DNA from: Lachnospiraceae bacterium UBA7481
Lineage (GTDB): Bacteria; Bacillota; Clostridia; Lachnospirales; Lachnospiraceae
Reading direction: 5' to 3'
Length of the DNA stretch: 10,857 bases
Assembly: GCA_002478505.1 (NCBI GenBank)
Contig: DLOP01000087.1
Location: 26,105 to 36,961, forward strand
In this document: positions 1 to 5,815 of the stretch, piece after piece
How the letters are laid out: every line of letters begins with the position of its first letter
Numbering within the stretch: the stretch's first letter is position 1
Made by a program: the position numbers and the translations under genes
The notes under the pieces: model-generated
Told to the model about the DNA's origin: nothing
The model's database searches: none
Seen by the model: only the letters and a program-made list of their open reading frames with translations

Positions 1-9
1 AAGTAAATC

Positions 10-378
10 TTACTTCTTCTTACCTGCTACAGTCTTCTTCGGACCCTTTCTTGTTCTGGCATTGGTCTTTGTCTTCTGCCCACGAACAGGAAGTCCCTTT
101 CTATGACGGATACCGCGATAGCATCCGATCTCTTGAAGCGTCTTAATGTTTAATGCGATCTCTCTACGAAGATCACCCTCTACCGTGTAATCCCTGTCAA
201 TGATCGTACTAATCTCTTTTACTTCACTATCTGTCAGATCCCTGCAGCGGGTATCCGGATTGACCTTAGCTTCCGCTAAGATTTTGCTTGCGCTTACTCT
301 GCCGATTCCATAGACATAAGTAAGTCCGATTTCGACACGTTTGTCTCTGGGTAAATCAACACCTGCAATACGAGCCAT
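10..378 (-). CDS. rpsM: 30S ribosomal protein S13
   Basis: S13 is in the 30S head, bridges to L5 and 23S rRNA, and touches the P-site tRNA through its C-terminal tail. The 122-residue product has the family length. It begins MARIAGVDLPRDKRVEIGL, carries YGIGRVSASKIL (23-34, the helix-turn-helix), GDLRREIALNIK (68-79) and RGIRHRKGLPVRGQKTKTNA (88-107), and ends in a lysine-rich tail. GGAGG lies 9 bases before the ATG. The stop is 9 bases from the window edge; rpsK is expected next. Its long leader suggests it heads its own regulated transcript. Confidence 0.97.
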   Translation of the reverse strand: MARIAGVDLPRDKRVEIGLTYVYGIGRVSASKILAEAKVNPDTRCRDLTDSEVKEISTIIDRDYTVEGDLRREIALNIKTLQEIGCYRGIRHRKGLPVRGQKTKTNARTRKGPKKTVAGKKK

Positions 379-461
379 TTTTCATTTCCTCCGTTTTCTT
401 GGTGTACCGGTCTGCTATTGTTTCCCAAAAATTAACCGGCCTGTTAACAGTTACTAATTGA

Positions 462-484
462 TTGGGGCCTGCTAAACGACCCAA
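462..484 (-). other. Second hairpin in the rpsM leader
   Basis: TTGGG pairs with CCCAA (5 bp), with a possible C-G pair inside after one mismatch, around a loop of about 13 bases. It abuts the GNRA-capped hairpin on its 3' side, so the two could stack or compete with pairings of the other CCGG cores. Confidence 0.35.
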
Positions 485-499
485 CCGGATCACTCCGGT
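484..499 (-). other. GNRA-capped hairpin in the rpsM leader
   Basis: The stem ACCGGA/TCCGGT is perfect over 6 bp and closes a GTGA loop, a GNRA-type tetraloop that often makes tertiary or protein contacts. It lies about 105 bases upstream of the rpsM start. Confidence 0.5.
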
Positions 500-504
500 C
501 TTGT

Positions 505-534
505 CTGTTTCAAACTATTATATAGTAGAAACAG
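505..534 (-). repeat. Inverted repeat around the candidate rpsM -10
   Basis: Arms CTGTTTC and GAAACAG flank an inner pair ACTAT/ATAGT around ATA. The arms total 12 bp with one unpaired-base asymmetry. As DNA it could be an operator on the -10; as RNA from the upstream promoter it would be a 12-bp hairpin. Confidence 0.55.
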
Positions 535-547
535 TATCAATCGTAAA
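517..547 (-). promoter_or_regulatory. Candidate promoter for rpsM
   Basis: A perfect -10 TATAAT (517-522) lies 19 bases after TTTACG (542-547). Read one step earlier, TATATA gives a 17-base spacing to the same -35. The -35 matches only four of six consensus bases and there is no TG extension. Start of transcription would be near 510, giving a leader of about 130 bases before rpsM. Confidence 0.4.
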
Positions 548-643
548 TGCACGGTATCACCTGCTACCTCACATTTATCGATTTTCAGCATCCTCTATTG
601 ACGGATAGATTCTGCTGCAGCCGCACAAATTAATCACAAACAA

Positions 644-670
644 AAACAGCAATTATCCCTGTCTCTGTTT
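644..670 (-). terminator. Weak terminator-like stem at the end of rpmJ
   Basis: AAACAG inside the end of rpmJ can pair with CTGTTT past its stop, with a 15-base loop, and is followed by the U-rich TTGTTTG. The stem is short and mostly A-U, so at most partial termination is expected. Confidence 0.2.
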
Positions 671-766
671 ATGCTTCGGGTTCTCACAGATAACCATGAT
701 TCTCCCTTTTCTTTTGATGATCTTGCACTTTTCGCAGATCGGTTTTACTGATGATCTAACTTTCAC
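653..766 (-). CDS. rpmJ: 50S ribosomal protein L36 (GTG start)
   Basis: L36 is the smallest large-subunit protein and stabilises 23S rRNA folding. The product is 37 residues, MKVRSSVKPICEKCK at the start and ICENPKHKQRQG at the end. The zinc ligands Cys11, Cys14, Cys27 and His32 are all present, so this is the zinc-binding type. The start is GTG, 8 bases after AGGAGG; the only internal ATG is codon 24. It sits between infA and rpsM as in most Firmicutes, but with its own promoter in front. Confidence 0.96.
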   Translation of the reverse strand: MKVRSSVKPICEKCKIIKRKGRIMVICENPKHKQRQG

Positions 767-800
767 GGTTAAACCCTCCTTTCAAAAAAGACCGTTTTTA

Positions 801-829
801 AGTATATCATGAACTATTTGTAAATGCAA
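801..829 (-). promoter_or_regulatory. Sigma-A promoter upstream of rpmJ, extended -10 and UP-like tract
   Basis: The -35 box TTGCAT (824-829) is separated by exactly 17 bases from the -10 box TATACT (801-806). A TG one base before the -10 makes it an extended -10. Upstream of the -35 is a solid A/T tract (about 830-852) that resembles an UP element. Transcription would start near 794, leaving a leader of roughly 28 bases before the rpmJ GTG. It would add output for rpmJ, rpsM and the alpha-type genes beyond the window. Confidence 0.65.
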
Positions 830-846
830 TAAAAATTTTTGAATTT

Positions 847-1065
847 TTATTTATCTCTCCAGATGATCCTTCCCTTAGAAAGATCATACGGTGAAAGCTC
901 CAGCGTTACTTTGTCTCCGGGCAGGATCTTGATAAAGTTCTGTCTGAGTTTACCGCTGATATGCGCAAGAACCTCATGTCCATTCTCAAGCTCCACCTTA
1001 AACATAGTGTTCGGTAATTTTTCTGTTACGGTTCCTTCAATTTCAATTACATCTGCCTTTGACAT
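847..1065 (-). CDS. infA: Translation initiation factor IF-1
   Basis: IF-1 binds the A-site of the 30S subunit during initiation and works with IF-2 and IF-3. The 72-residue product has the exact family length and is a single S1-type OB fold. It begins MSKADVIEIEGTVTEKLPN, then FKVELENGHEVLAHISGK (22-39) and the C-terminal SPYDLSKGRIIWR (58-70). AAGGAG lies about 12 bases before the ATG, a longer spacer than in the ribosomal genes. It starts 20 bases after the KOW gene. Its stop codon falls inside an A/T-only inverted repeat that also adjoins the promoter for rpmJ. Confidence 0.97.
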   Translation of the reverse strand: MSKADVIEIEGTVTEKLPNTMFKVELENGHEVLAHISGKLRQNFIKILPGDKVTLELSPYDLSKGRIIWRDK

Positions 1066-1085
1066 CCTAACGATTTGCTCCTTTC

Positions 1086-1373
1086 TTAATCCGTAAACTT
1101 TCGGGTTTTCATTTTATACTGCTTTAATGTATATTTGATCTCCTCATCCATGACCGGCTGCCCGCTTTCCAGCTTCCGCCTTATGGCTTCCACCGGCAGT
1201 TCATCCAATCCGTTTTTAATGATCTGAATATGTTTTTTATTTTTTTTCTTTGGTGACGCCGCTGTTTTCGCCACACCATCCGCGACATAAACAGCTTCCT
1301 TTTCTTCTCTCAGGATCAGATAGACCTCATCCTTATCATGTCCTGCCTTCGAGACTGCCAGACATCCTAACAT
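1086..1373 (-). CDS. KOW-domain RNA-binding protein, L14e-like (YbzG family)
   Basis: This small protein is of uncertain function and is the least understood gene here. The 95-residue product has an N-terminal KOW-like segment (about 2-24, GCLAVSKAGHDKDEVYLIL), a second strand pair with AVYVADG (27-33), a lysine cluster (42-48) and a basic C-terminal half that looks helical (ELPVEAIRRKLE). Firmicutes commonly carry such a gene between map and infA; in B. subtilis it is ybzG, and the family resembles archaeal and eukaryotic L14e. I chose the ATG 5 bases after GGAGG. A longer GTG version overlapping the map stop would include the SD. A ribosome or rRNA role is inferred from the domain and context. 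Confidence 0.85.
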   Translation of the reverse strand: MLGCLAVSKAGHDKDEVYLILREEKEAVYVADGVAKTAASPKKKNKKHIQIIKNGLDELPVEAIRRKLESGQPVMDEEIKYTLKQYKMKTRKFTD

Positions 1374-1393
1374 ACTATCCTCCCATGCCTTTC

Positions 1394-2149
1394 TCACCCC
1401 AACAGCGTCAAGATCTCCGGTTCCCCATCCGTAATCAGGATCGTGTTTTCATAATGCGCTGACGGCAGTCCGTCCTCCGCCACAACAGTCCAATCGTCCT
1501 CCAGCCATTCCACATCTCCCCTGCCCATATTGATCATGGGCTCAATTGCCAGCGTCATGCCGGGCTGAAGCTTGGGTCCGCGGCGGATCTGTTTAAAATT
1601 CGGAATCTGCGGATCTTCATGGAGCTTTGTGCCGACCCCGTGACCGGTCAGGTCTCTTACGATCCCATAACCGAATTTTGAAATATAAGCATCAATAGCA
1701 TTGGAAATATCGAACAGACGGTATCCCGGTTTTGCATATTTGATTCCTTCAAAAAAACTGTTTCTGGTCTCATCGATCAGCTTCTGACATTCTGCGCTGA
1801 TCTTTCCGACGCCGTAAGTCCTTGCGGCATCCGAATGATAGCCCTTATAGATCAGTCCAGCATCCAGACTGACGATATCCCCTTCCTGGAGGATACGGTG
1901 CTTATCAGGAATCCCATGTACCACCTCTTCATTGACCGATACACAGATGGAAGCCGGATAACCGTTATAATTCAGGAAGTTCGGAACGCATCCATACCCG
2001 CGGATCAACTCGTCTCCATAATCATTGATATCTTTGGTTGAGATGCCGGGACGGATCATCTTCCCCAGTTCTTCATGCACTAATGCAATCAGCCTGCAGG
2101 ATTCCCTGATCAATTCTATTTCTCTTTCCGATTTAATTAAGATAGCCAT
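1394..2149 (-). CDS. map: Methionine aminopeptidase, type I
   Basis: This enzyme removes the N-terminal methionine from nascent proteins at the ribosome. The 251-residue product is a standard type Ia enzyme without an N-terminal zinc extension. The five dimetal ligands are visible: Asp96 (SLDAG), Asp107 (HSDAART), His170 (TGHGVG), Glu203 (AIEPM) and Glu234 (HYENT). His78 (VVHGIP) and His177 fit the substrate-site histidines. The best SD, AGAAGGA, lies about 12 bases before the ATG, rather far; a closer ATG is out of frame and stops after one sense codon. Arg codons AGG and CGC and Gly GGG are frequent, unlike the neighbouring ribosomal genes. Confidence 0.97.
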   Translation of the reverse strand: MAILIKSEREIELIRESCRLIALVHEELGKMIRPGISTKDINDYGDELIRGYGCVPNFLNYNGYPASICVSVNEEVVHGIPDKHRILQEGDIVSLDAGLIYKGYHSDAARTYGVGKISAECQKLIDETRNSFFEGIKYAKPGYRLFDISNAIDAYISKFGYGIVRDLTGHGVGTKLHEDPQIPNFKQIRRGPKLQPGMTLAIEPMINMGRGDVEWLEDDWTVVAEDGLPSAHYENTILITDGEPEILTLLG

Positions 2150-2179
2150 TTTTAATTCATGTCCTTCTCTTAATTCTTT

Positions 2180-2821
2180 TTATCCCAAAATATCTGTAAT
2201 TTTCTTAAACACATCCATCATATCCATTGTACCATCCACGGAGCAAAGCACGCCTTTCGCGCTGTAGTACTCAATCAACGGCTGTGTCTGATCGTGGTAG
2301 ACGCCCAGACGGTTCATAACTGTTTCCTCTTTATCGTCATCCCTAAGGATCAGTTCTTTACCGCATTTATCGCATAATCCTTCCTTTTTGGGAGGAATAT
2401 GTACTATATGATAGGTAGCGCCACAGGAAACGCATGCGCGTCTGCCCGACATCCTGCGGACAATATTTTCATCCGGCACTTCCACATTGATCGCATGATC
2501 GATTTTTTCATTTCTTTTGGTCAGTTCCTGATCCAGCACTTCCGCCTGCGGAATCGTACGGGGAAATCCATCCAGCACATACCCTTTTTCACAATCCGGC
2601 TGTGCCACCCGGTCTAACAGGATACGGACCGTCAGTTCGTCCGGAACCAATTCGCCCTTGTCCATATATGTTCTTGCCTCCATGCCAAGCTCGGTTCCAT
2701 TCTTGATATTGGCACGAAAAATATCTCCGGTAGAAATATGCGGAATCTTATACTCTGCGGCAATCATTTTCGCCTGAGTCCCTTTGCCCGCACCGGGTGC
2801 TCCAAGCATAACAATCTTCAT
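2180..2821 (-). CDS. adk: Adenylate kinase, zinc-containing LID
   Basis: Adenylate kinase interconverts ATP plus AMP and two ADP in the cytoplasm. The 213-residue product has the P-loop GAPGAGKGT at 7-15, HISTGDIFRA at 28-37, the DGFPRT motif at 84-89, and a long LID with four cysteines at 130, 133, 150 and 153 (CVSC and CDKC) that fit the structural zinc site of Gram-positive enzymes. The ATG starting MKIVMLG lies 8 bases after GGAGG; an in-frame GTG five codons earlier overlaps the SD and was rejected. Codons here are less biased than in the ribosomal genes (more CTG, GGA and GGC). The secY-adk-map order is the usual Firmicute one. Confidence 0.97.
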   Translation of the reverse strand: MKIVMLGAPGAGKGTQAKMIAAEYKIPHISTGDIFRANIKNGTELGMEARTYMDKGELVPDELTVRILLDRVAQPDCEKGYVLDGFPRTIPQAEVLDQELTKRNEKIDHAINVEVPDENIVRRMSGRRACVSCGATYHIVHIPPKKEGLCDKCGKELILRDDDKEETVMNRLGVYHDQTQPLIEYYSAKGVLCSVDGTMDMMDVFKKITDILG

Positions 2822-2837
2822 TATACTTACCTCCACG

Positions 2838-2855
2838 AAATCGCTGCTGCGATTT
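2838..2855 (-). other. Hairpin just upstream of the adk SD
   Basis: The stem AAATCGC/GCGATTT (7 bp) closes the loop AGCA and ends only 3 bases before the adk GGAGG (2830-2834). It does not cover the SD, but it places a stable structure at the edge of the ribosome landing site and could modulate or protect adk translation. Confidence 0.45.
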
Positions 2856-2887
2856 TCACCTTTTTATAAAAGTGTTATTTGCAATAG

Positions 2888-2916
2888 TAGGGTGGAACAA
2901 ATCCTGCTCCACCCTA
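2888..2916 (-). other. Strong hairpin between secY and adk
   Basis: The RNA has a 9-bp perfect stem TAGGGTGGA/TCCACCCTA, which extends by a G-U and a C-G pair to 11 bp around a 7-base loop. It starts about 18 bases after the secY stop. No U-run follows on either strand, so it is not a standard intrinsic terminator. It could be an RNA processing or 3'-end protection element that separates secY mRNA from the adk part, or a protein-binding site. Confidence 0.6.
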
Positions 2917-2934
2917 GTATCAGCATTTCTTCAG

Positions 2935-4254
2935 TTAGTCATTAAGGAATCCCTTGTAATGACGTACCAAAAGCTGAGATTCAATCTGCTTCATGGTCTC
3001 AAGAATAACGCCTACTACGATGATCAAAGAAGTACCACCGAAGGAAATCTGTGCGTTAAATGCTCCCGAGAAGAAAACCGGAATCAAAGCTACAATAGCA
3101 AGACCTACAGCACCAATGAATACAATGTACTTCAATACCTTGTTCAGATAATCTGTAGTCGGCTTACCGGGACGAATACCCGGAATGAAACCACCGTTTT
3201 TCTTCATATTGTTTGCTACTTCCATCGGATTGAAGGTTACGCTTGTATAGAAATAGGCAAAGAAGATAATCATGACAACGTAAATTACGGCGCCAAGAGT
3301 ATACTTAAACGCTCCATCCTTGAAGTTAAACCAACTACTGGAAGAACACATATAAAGAACCTTATTCCACAAACTGGGTCCGCGACTCGGAGTCTTTCCG
3401 AAGAAAGAACTGATGATAATCGGGAACTGGTAAATGGACATTGCAAAAATAACCGGAATAACACCTGCTGTGTTCACCTTAAGAGGAATGAAAGTAGAGC
3501 TTCCGCCTACCATCTTCCGTCCCTGCACCTTCTTAGAATACTGCACGGCAATCTTACGCTGTGCATCCTGCAAAAGAACGATTAACACTAAGGTAACAAC
3601 CACGATTGCAACAATTACCCCTGCTGCAAGCACACCGTAAATTGCCTTGCTTGCTCCGAAGACAAAAGTCTTGAAGAGCAGAGTAAAGGTTGCAGGCATA
3701 CCTGCTACAATGTTAATCAACAGGATAATACTGATACCATTACCAACACCACGCTCGGTAATGTTCTCACCTAACCACATAAGGAATGCGGAACCGGCAG
3801 TAAACGCTGCTACGATTACGATAACGGTAAGTATACCTTCATCGGTATAGCCTTGTCTGCTAAAACCGATAGCCATAGGCGTTGCCTCAATCAAAGCCAG
3901 CACGATTGTCAGATAACGGGAAATCTCCGCAATCTTCTTGCGGCCGGACTCTCCATCCTTCTGCATCTCTGCAAGCTTAGGGATTGCAATGGTCAACAGC
4001 TGCATAATAATGGATGCTGTAATATAAGGTGAAATGTTCAGCGCAAAAATAGACAACTTCGTAAAGGAACCACCTGTCATTGCGTCAAAGAAACTTCCCT
4101 GAAGGGTTGACAGGAAACTGCTTACGACACCCTGTCTGATACCGGGCGCCGGAATCGCAGAACCAATACGTACTACAATCAGGCAGAGAAATGTAAAAAA
4201 CAATTTCTTTCTGATATCTTTTACCTTAAATGCGTTGATGAACATGCTAAACAT
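2935..4254 (-). CDS. secY: Protein translocase subunit SecY
   Basis: SecY is the pore-forming subunit of the SecYEG channel in the cytoplasmic membrane. It works with SecA and translating ribosomes to export or insert proteins. The product is 439 residues with ten hydrophobic segments. Visible family marks are RIGSAIPAPGI (29-39) in TM1, FALNISPYITASIIMQLL (70-87) in TM2, the ERGVGNGISI loop (167-176), the cytosolic loop with GGFIPGIRPGKPT (354-366) that meets SecA and the ribosome, and the C-terminal LLVRHYKGFL. The loop around 300-310 is serine-rich with one cysteine and is probably extracellular. The ATG lies one base after the rplO stop and uses an SD inside rplO, so the genes are coupled. 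Confidence 0.97.
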   Translation of the reverse strand: MFSMFINAFKVKDIRKKLFFTFLCLIVVRIGSAIPAPGIRQGVVSSFLSTLQGSFFDAMTGGSFTKLSIFALNISPYITASIIMQLLTIAIPKLAEMQKDGESGRKKIAEISRYLTIVLALIEATPMAIGFSRQGYTDEGILTVIVIVAAFTAGSAFLMWLGENITERGVGNGISIILLINIVAGMPATFTLLFKTFVFGASKAIYGVLAAGVIVAIVVVTLVLIVLLQDAQRKIAVQYSKKVQGRKMVGGSSTFIPLKVNTAGVIPVIFAMSIYQFPIIISSFFGKTPSRGPSLWNKVLYMCSSSSWFNFKDGAFKYTLGAVIYVVMIIFFAYFYTSVTFNPMEVANNMKKNGGFIPGIRPGKPTTDYLNKVLKYIVFIGAVGLAIVALIPVFFSGAFNAQISFGGTSLIIVVGVILETMKQIESQLLVRHYKGFLND

Positions 4255-4255
4255 A

Positions 4256-4696
4256 TTAGATCACCTCTGCTGTTCCACCAAGAGCCTGAATTTTCTCTAC
4301 AGCGGAAGCACTAAATGCATTCGCCTTAACATTCAACTTCTTAGTAAGTTCTCCGTTGCCAAGAATCTTAACGCCATCACGAGGATTGCTGATAATACCA
4401 TTCTCAAGCATGGTTTCGATAGTAACCTCTGCGCCGCTCTCAAATTTCTCGAGCATAGATACATTTACAGAAACGATGTTCTTAGTATTTCTATTCTTGA
4501 AGCCTCTCTTCGGAAGACGGCGGTACAAAGGCATCTGACCACCTTCAAAACCGATTCTGGGAGCTCCGGAACGTGCCTTCTGACCCTTATGGCCCTTACC
4601 AGCAGTCTTGCCGTTTCCCGAACCGTGTCCACGGCCTCTTCTGAAGTTAGCGCTCTGCTTGGAACCATCTGCCGGTCTCAACTCTGTAATATTCAT
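4256..4696 (-). CDS. rplO: 50S ribosomal protein L15
   Basis: L15 is a late-assembling large-subunit protein with a long glycine- and arginine-rich N-terminal extension that threads into 23S rRNA. The 146-residue product shows this extension clearly: FRRGRGHGSGNGKTAGKGHK at 18-37, then RIGFEGGQMPLYRRLPKRGF at 47-66, and a globular C-terminal domain ending GGTAEVI. The ATG is 8 bases after AAGGAGG; the in-frame GTG three codons upstream is part of that SD. The codons for the last residues (GCA GAG GTG ATC) also contain the SD for secY, one base downstream. Confidence 0.97.
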   Translation of the reverse strand: MNITELRPADGSKQSANFRRGRGHGSGNGKTAGKGHKGQKARSGAPRIGFEGGQMPLYRRLPKRGFKNRNTKNIVSVNVSMLEKFESGAEVTIETMLENGIISNPRDGVKILGNGELTKKLNVKANAFSASAVEKIQALGGTAEVI

Positions 4697-4721
4697 CGTA
4701 TGCACCTCCTTTTAGTTTTGA

Positions 4722-4901
4722 TTAGATTTCTTCTACCTTTACCAGATGCTTCACCTGAGCAATCATGCCCTTGGTTGCCGCATTGTCCGGAAGGGTGTTG
4801 CTGCTGCCCAGCTTACCAAGGCCGAGAGCAGCAATCGTCTTTTTATGCTTCGGAATTGCACCGATTGTGGATTTTACCAAAGTAACCTTTAACTCTGCCA
4901 T
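4722..4901 (-). CDS. rpmD: 50S ribosomal protein L30
   Basis: L30 is a small large-subunit protein found in most bacteria but missing in some lineages. The product has 59 residues, the normal length. It starts MAELKVTLVKSTIGAI, then has KHKKTIAALGLGKLG (18-32), the motif where L30 contacts rRNA, and ends with MIAQVKHLVKVEEI. AGGAGG lies 7 bases before the ATG, directly after the rpsE stop. It sits in its standard place between rpsE and rplO. Confidence 0.96.
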   Translation of the reverse strand: MAELKVTLVKSTIGAIPKHKKTIAALGLGKLGSSNTLPDNAATKGMIAQVKHLVKVEEI

Positions 4902-4912
4902 TTCGCCACCTC

Positions 4913-5416
4913 CTATAAATCACTTACGGAAATGCCGCGAAGTGCTGCAACTTCCTCAGGAGTCTTAAGGTTCTTAAGTCCCTCGATTGTAGCAAGAACA
5001 ACGTTCTGCTTGTTATTGGAACCCAAGGACTTCGTACGGATGTTCTTGAAACCGGCAAGCTCAAGAACGATACGTGCAGGACCGCCTGCAATGATACCGG
5101 TACCTTCGCTGGACTTCTTAAGAAGAACGGAAGCACTACCGAATTTACCAATGAAATCATGAGGAACGGATCTGTTATCATCAAGCGGAAGAGAAATCAT
5201 CTTCTTCATTGCATCTTCCTTCCCCTTGCGGATAGCTTCCGGAACCTCGGCAGCCTTACCAAGGCCTACACCTACATGACCATTCTTGTCACCAACTACT
5301 ACAAGAGCAGTAAAGCGCATGTTACGACCACCCTTAACTACCTTGGTTACACGCTTAATGGCTACTACCTTGTCTACCAGCTCCAACTGGCTGGGTTCAA
5401 CGATTGTACGCTTCAT
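4913..5416 (-). CDS. rpsE: 30S ribosomal protein S5
   Basis: S5 lies at the mRNA entry region and contributes to decoding fidelity. The 167-residue product has an N-terminal double-stranded RNA-binding-like domain: residues 12-36 hold the loop KVVKGGRNMRF, the site of spectinomycin-resistance changes in other species, and GVGLGKAAEVPEAIRKG follows at 49-65. The C-terminal domain carries GIIAGGPARIVLELAG (107-122) and SLGSNNKQNVV (130-140). The loop residues look like a sensitive form. AGGAGG precedes the ATG, and the TAG stop is next to the SD of rpmD. Confidence 0.97.
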   Translation of the reverse strand: MKRTIVEPSQLELVDKVVAIKRVTKVVKGGRNMRFTALVVVGDKNGHVGVGLGKAAEVPEAIRKGKEDAMKKMISLPLDDNRSVPHDFIGKFGSASVLLKKSSEGTGIIAGGPARIVLELAGFKNIRTKSLGSNNKQNVVLATIEGLKNLKTPEEVAALRGISVSDL

Positions 5417-5431
5417 ATCTTACCTCCTCAA

Positions 5432-5800
5432 CTAAAAGTTCAGACCAGCTTCGCGAGCTGCATCTGCTAATGCCTGAATTTTACCTGCATATATGAAACC
5501 GCCTCTATCAAAGACAACAGTAGTGATGCCCTTTTCCAATGCCTTCTTCGCGATTACAGTTCCAAGATAGGAAGCTGCAGCAACGTCATTGGTCTTAGAA
5601 AGCTCAGCCTTAACGTCCTTCTCAAGGGTGGATGCTGCTACTAAAGTGTTACCTGCGACATCATCAATAATCTGTGCATACATATGATTATTGCTTCTGA
5701 AAACAGCCAGACGGGGTCTTTCAGCAGTGCCGGAGAAACGATTACGAATTTTGTTGTGCTTCTTAACACGAATTGCAGATCTACATTCTTTGTTAACCAT
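5432..5800 (-). CDS. rplR: 50S ribosomal protein L18
   Basis: L18 binds 5S rRNA with L5 and helps attach it to the large subunit. The product has 122 residues: a basic N-terminal arm (about 1-28, with KKHNKIRNRFSG), the strand ERPRLAVFRSNNHMYAQ (27-43), and the diagnostic C-terminal VFDRGGFIYAGKIQALA at 96-112. The ATG follows AAAGGAG with a 7-base spacer. The SD begins directly after the rplF stop. Function and start are secure. Confidence 0.97.
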   Translation of the reverse strand: MVNKECRSAIRVKKHNKIRNRFSGTAERPRLAVFRSNNHMYAQIIDDVAGNTLVAASTLEKDVKAELSKTNDVAAASYLGTVIAKKALEKGITTVVFDRGGFIYAGKIQALADAAREAGLNF

Positions 5801-5815
5801 GATTTATTCTCCTTT

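Larger units (their letters stand above)
379..652 (-). promoter_or_regulatory. rpmJ-rpsM intergenic region and rpsM leader
   Basis: This 274-base gap is by far the longest in the window and no credible gene lies in it. Its upstream half (652-548) shows only a GC-rich patch around GGCTGCAGCAG. Its downstream half holds a candidate promoter, a near-perfect palindrome, two hairpins, a CTGTTAACAG palindrome (441-450) and four CCGG cores (407, 436, 485, 495) that allow alternative pairings. The rpsM SD, GGAGG, lies at its end. Such a leader before the S13 operon suggests autoregulation, as S4 does in E. coli, but the sequence does not prove it. Confidence 0.5.

Noticed and set aside
488..550. Short GTG-initiated open frame of about 20 codons in the rpsM leader
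   Set aside because: Weak SD, and it would begin upstream of the likely transcription start; nothing suggests a leader peptide.
839..1096. Plus-strand open frame opposite infA
   Set aside because: Antisense to a certain IF-1 gene, with no family match.
1097..1130. TATAAA inside the KOW gene as a promoter for infA
   Set aside because: No matching -35, and the bases are explained by coding for lysine- and tyrosine-rich sequence.
2855..2875. TATAAA box upstream of adk as a promoter
   Set aside because: No -35 hexamer lies at a usable distance (TTGCAA is only 10 bases away).
2872..3585. Long open frame on the plus strand opposite secY
   Set aside because: It is antisense to a clear SecY gene; its product has no recognisable family and no SD, and it arises from the codon bias of secY.
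4235..4885. Plus-strand open frame opposite rplO and rpmD
   Set aside because: Shadow of real genes; low-complexity cysteine- and serine-rich product typical of antisense reading.
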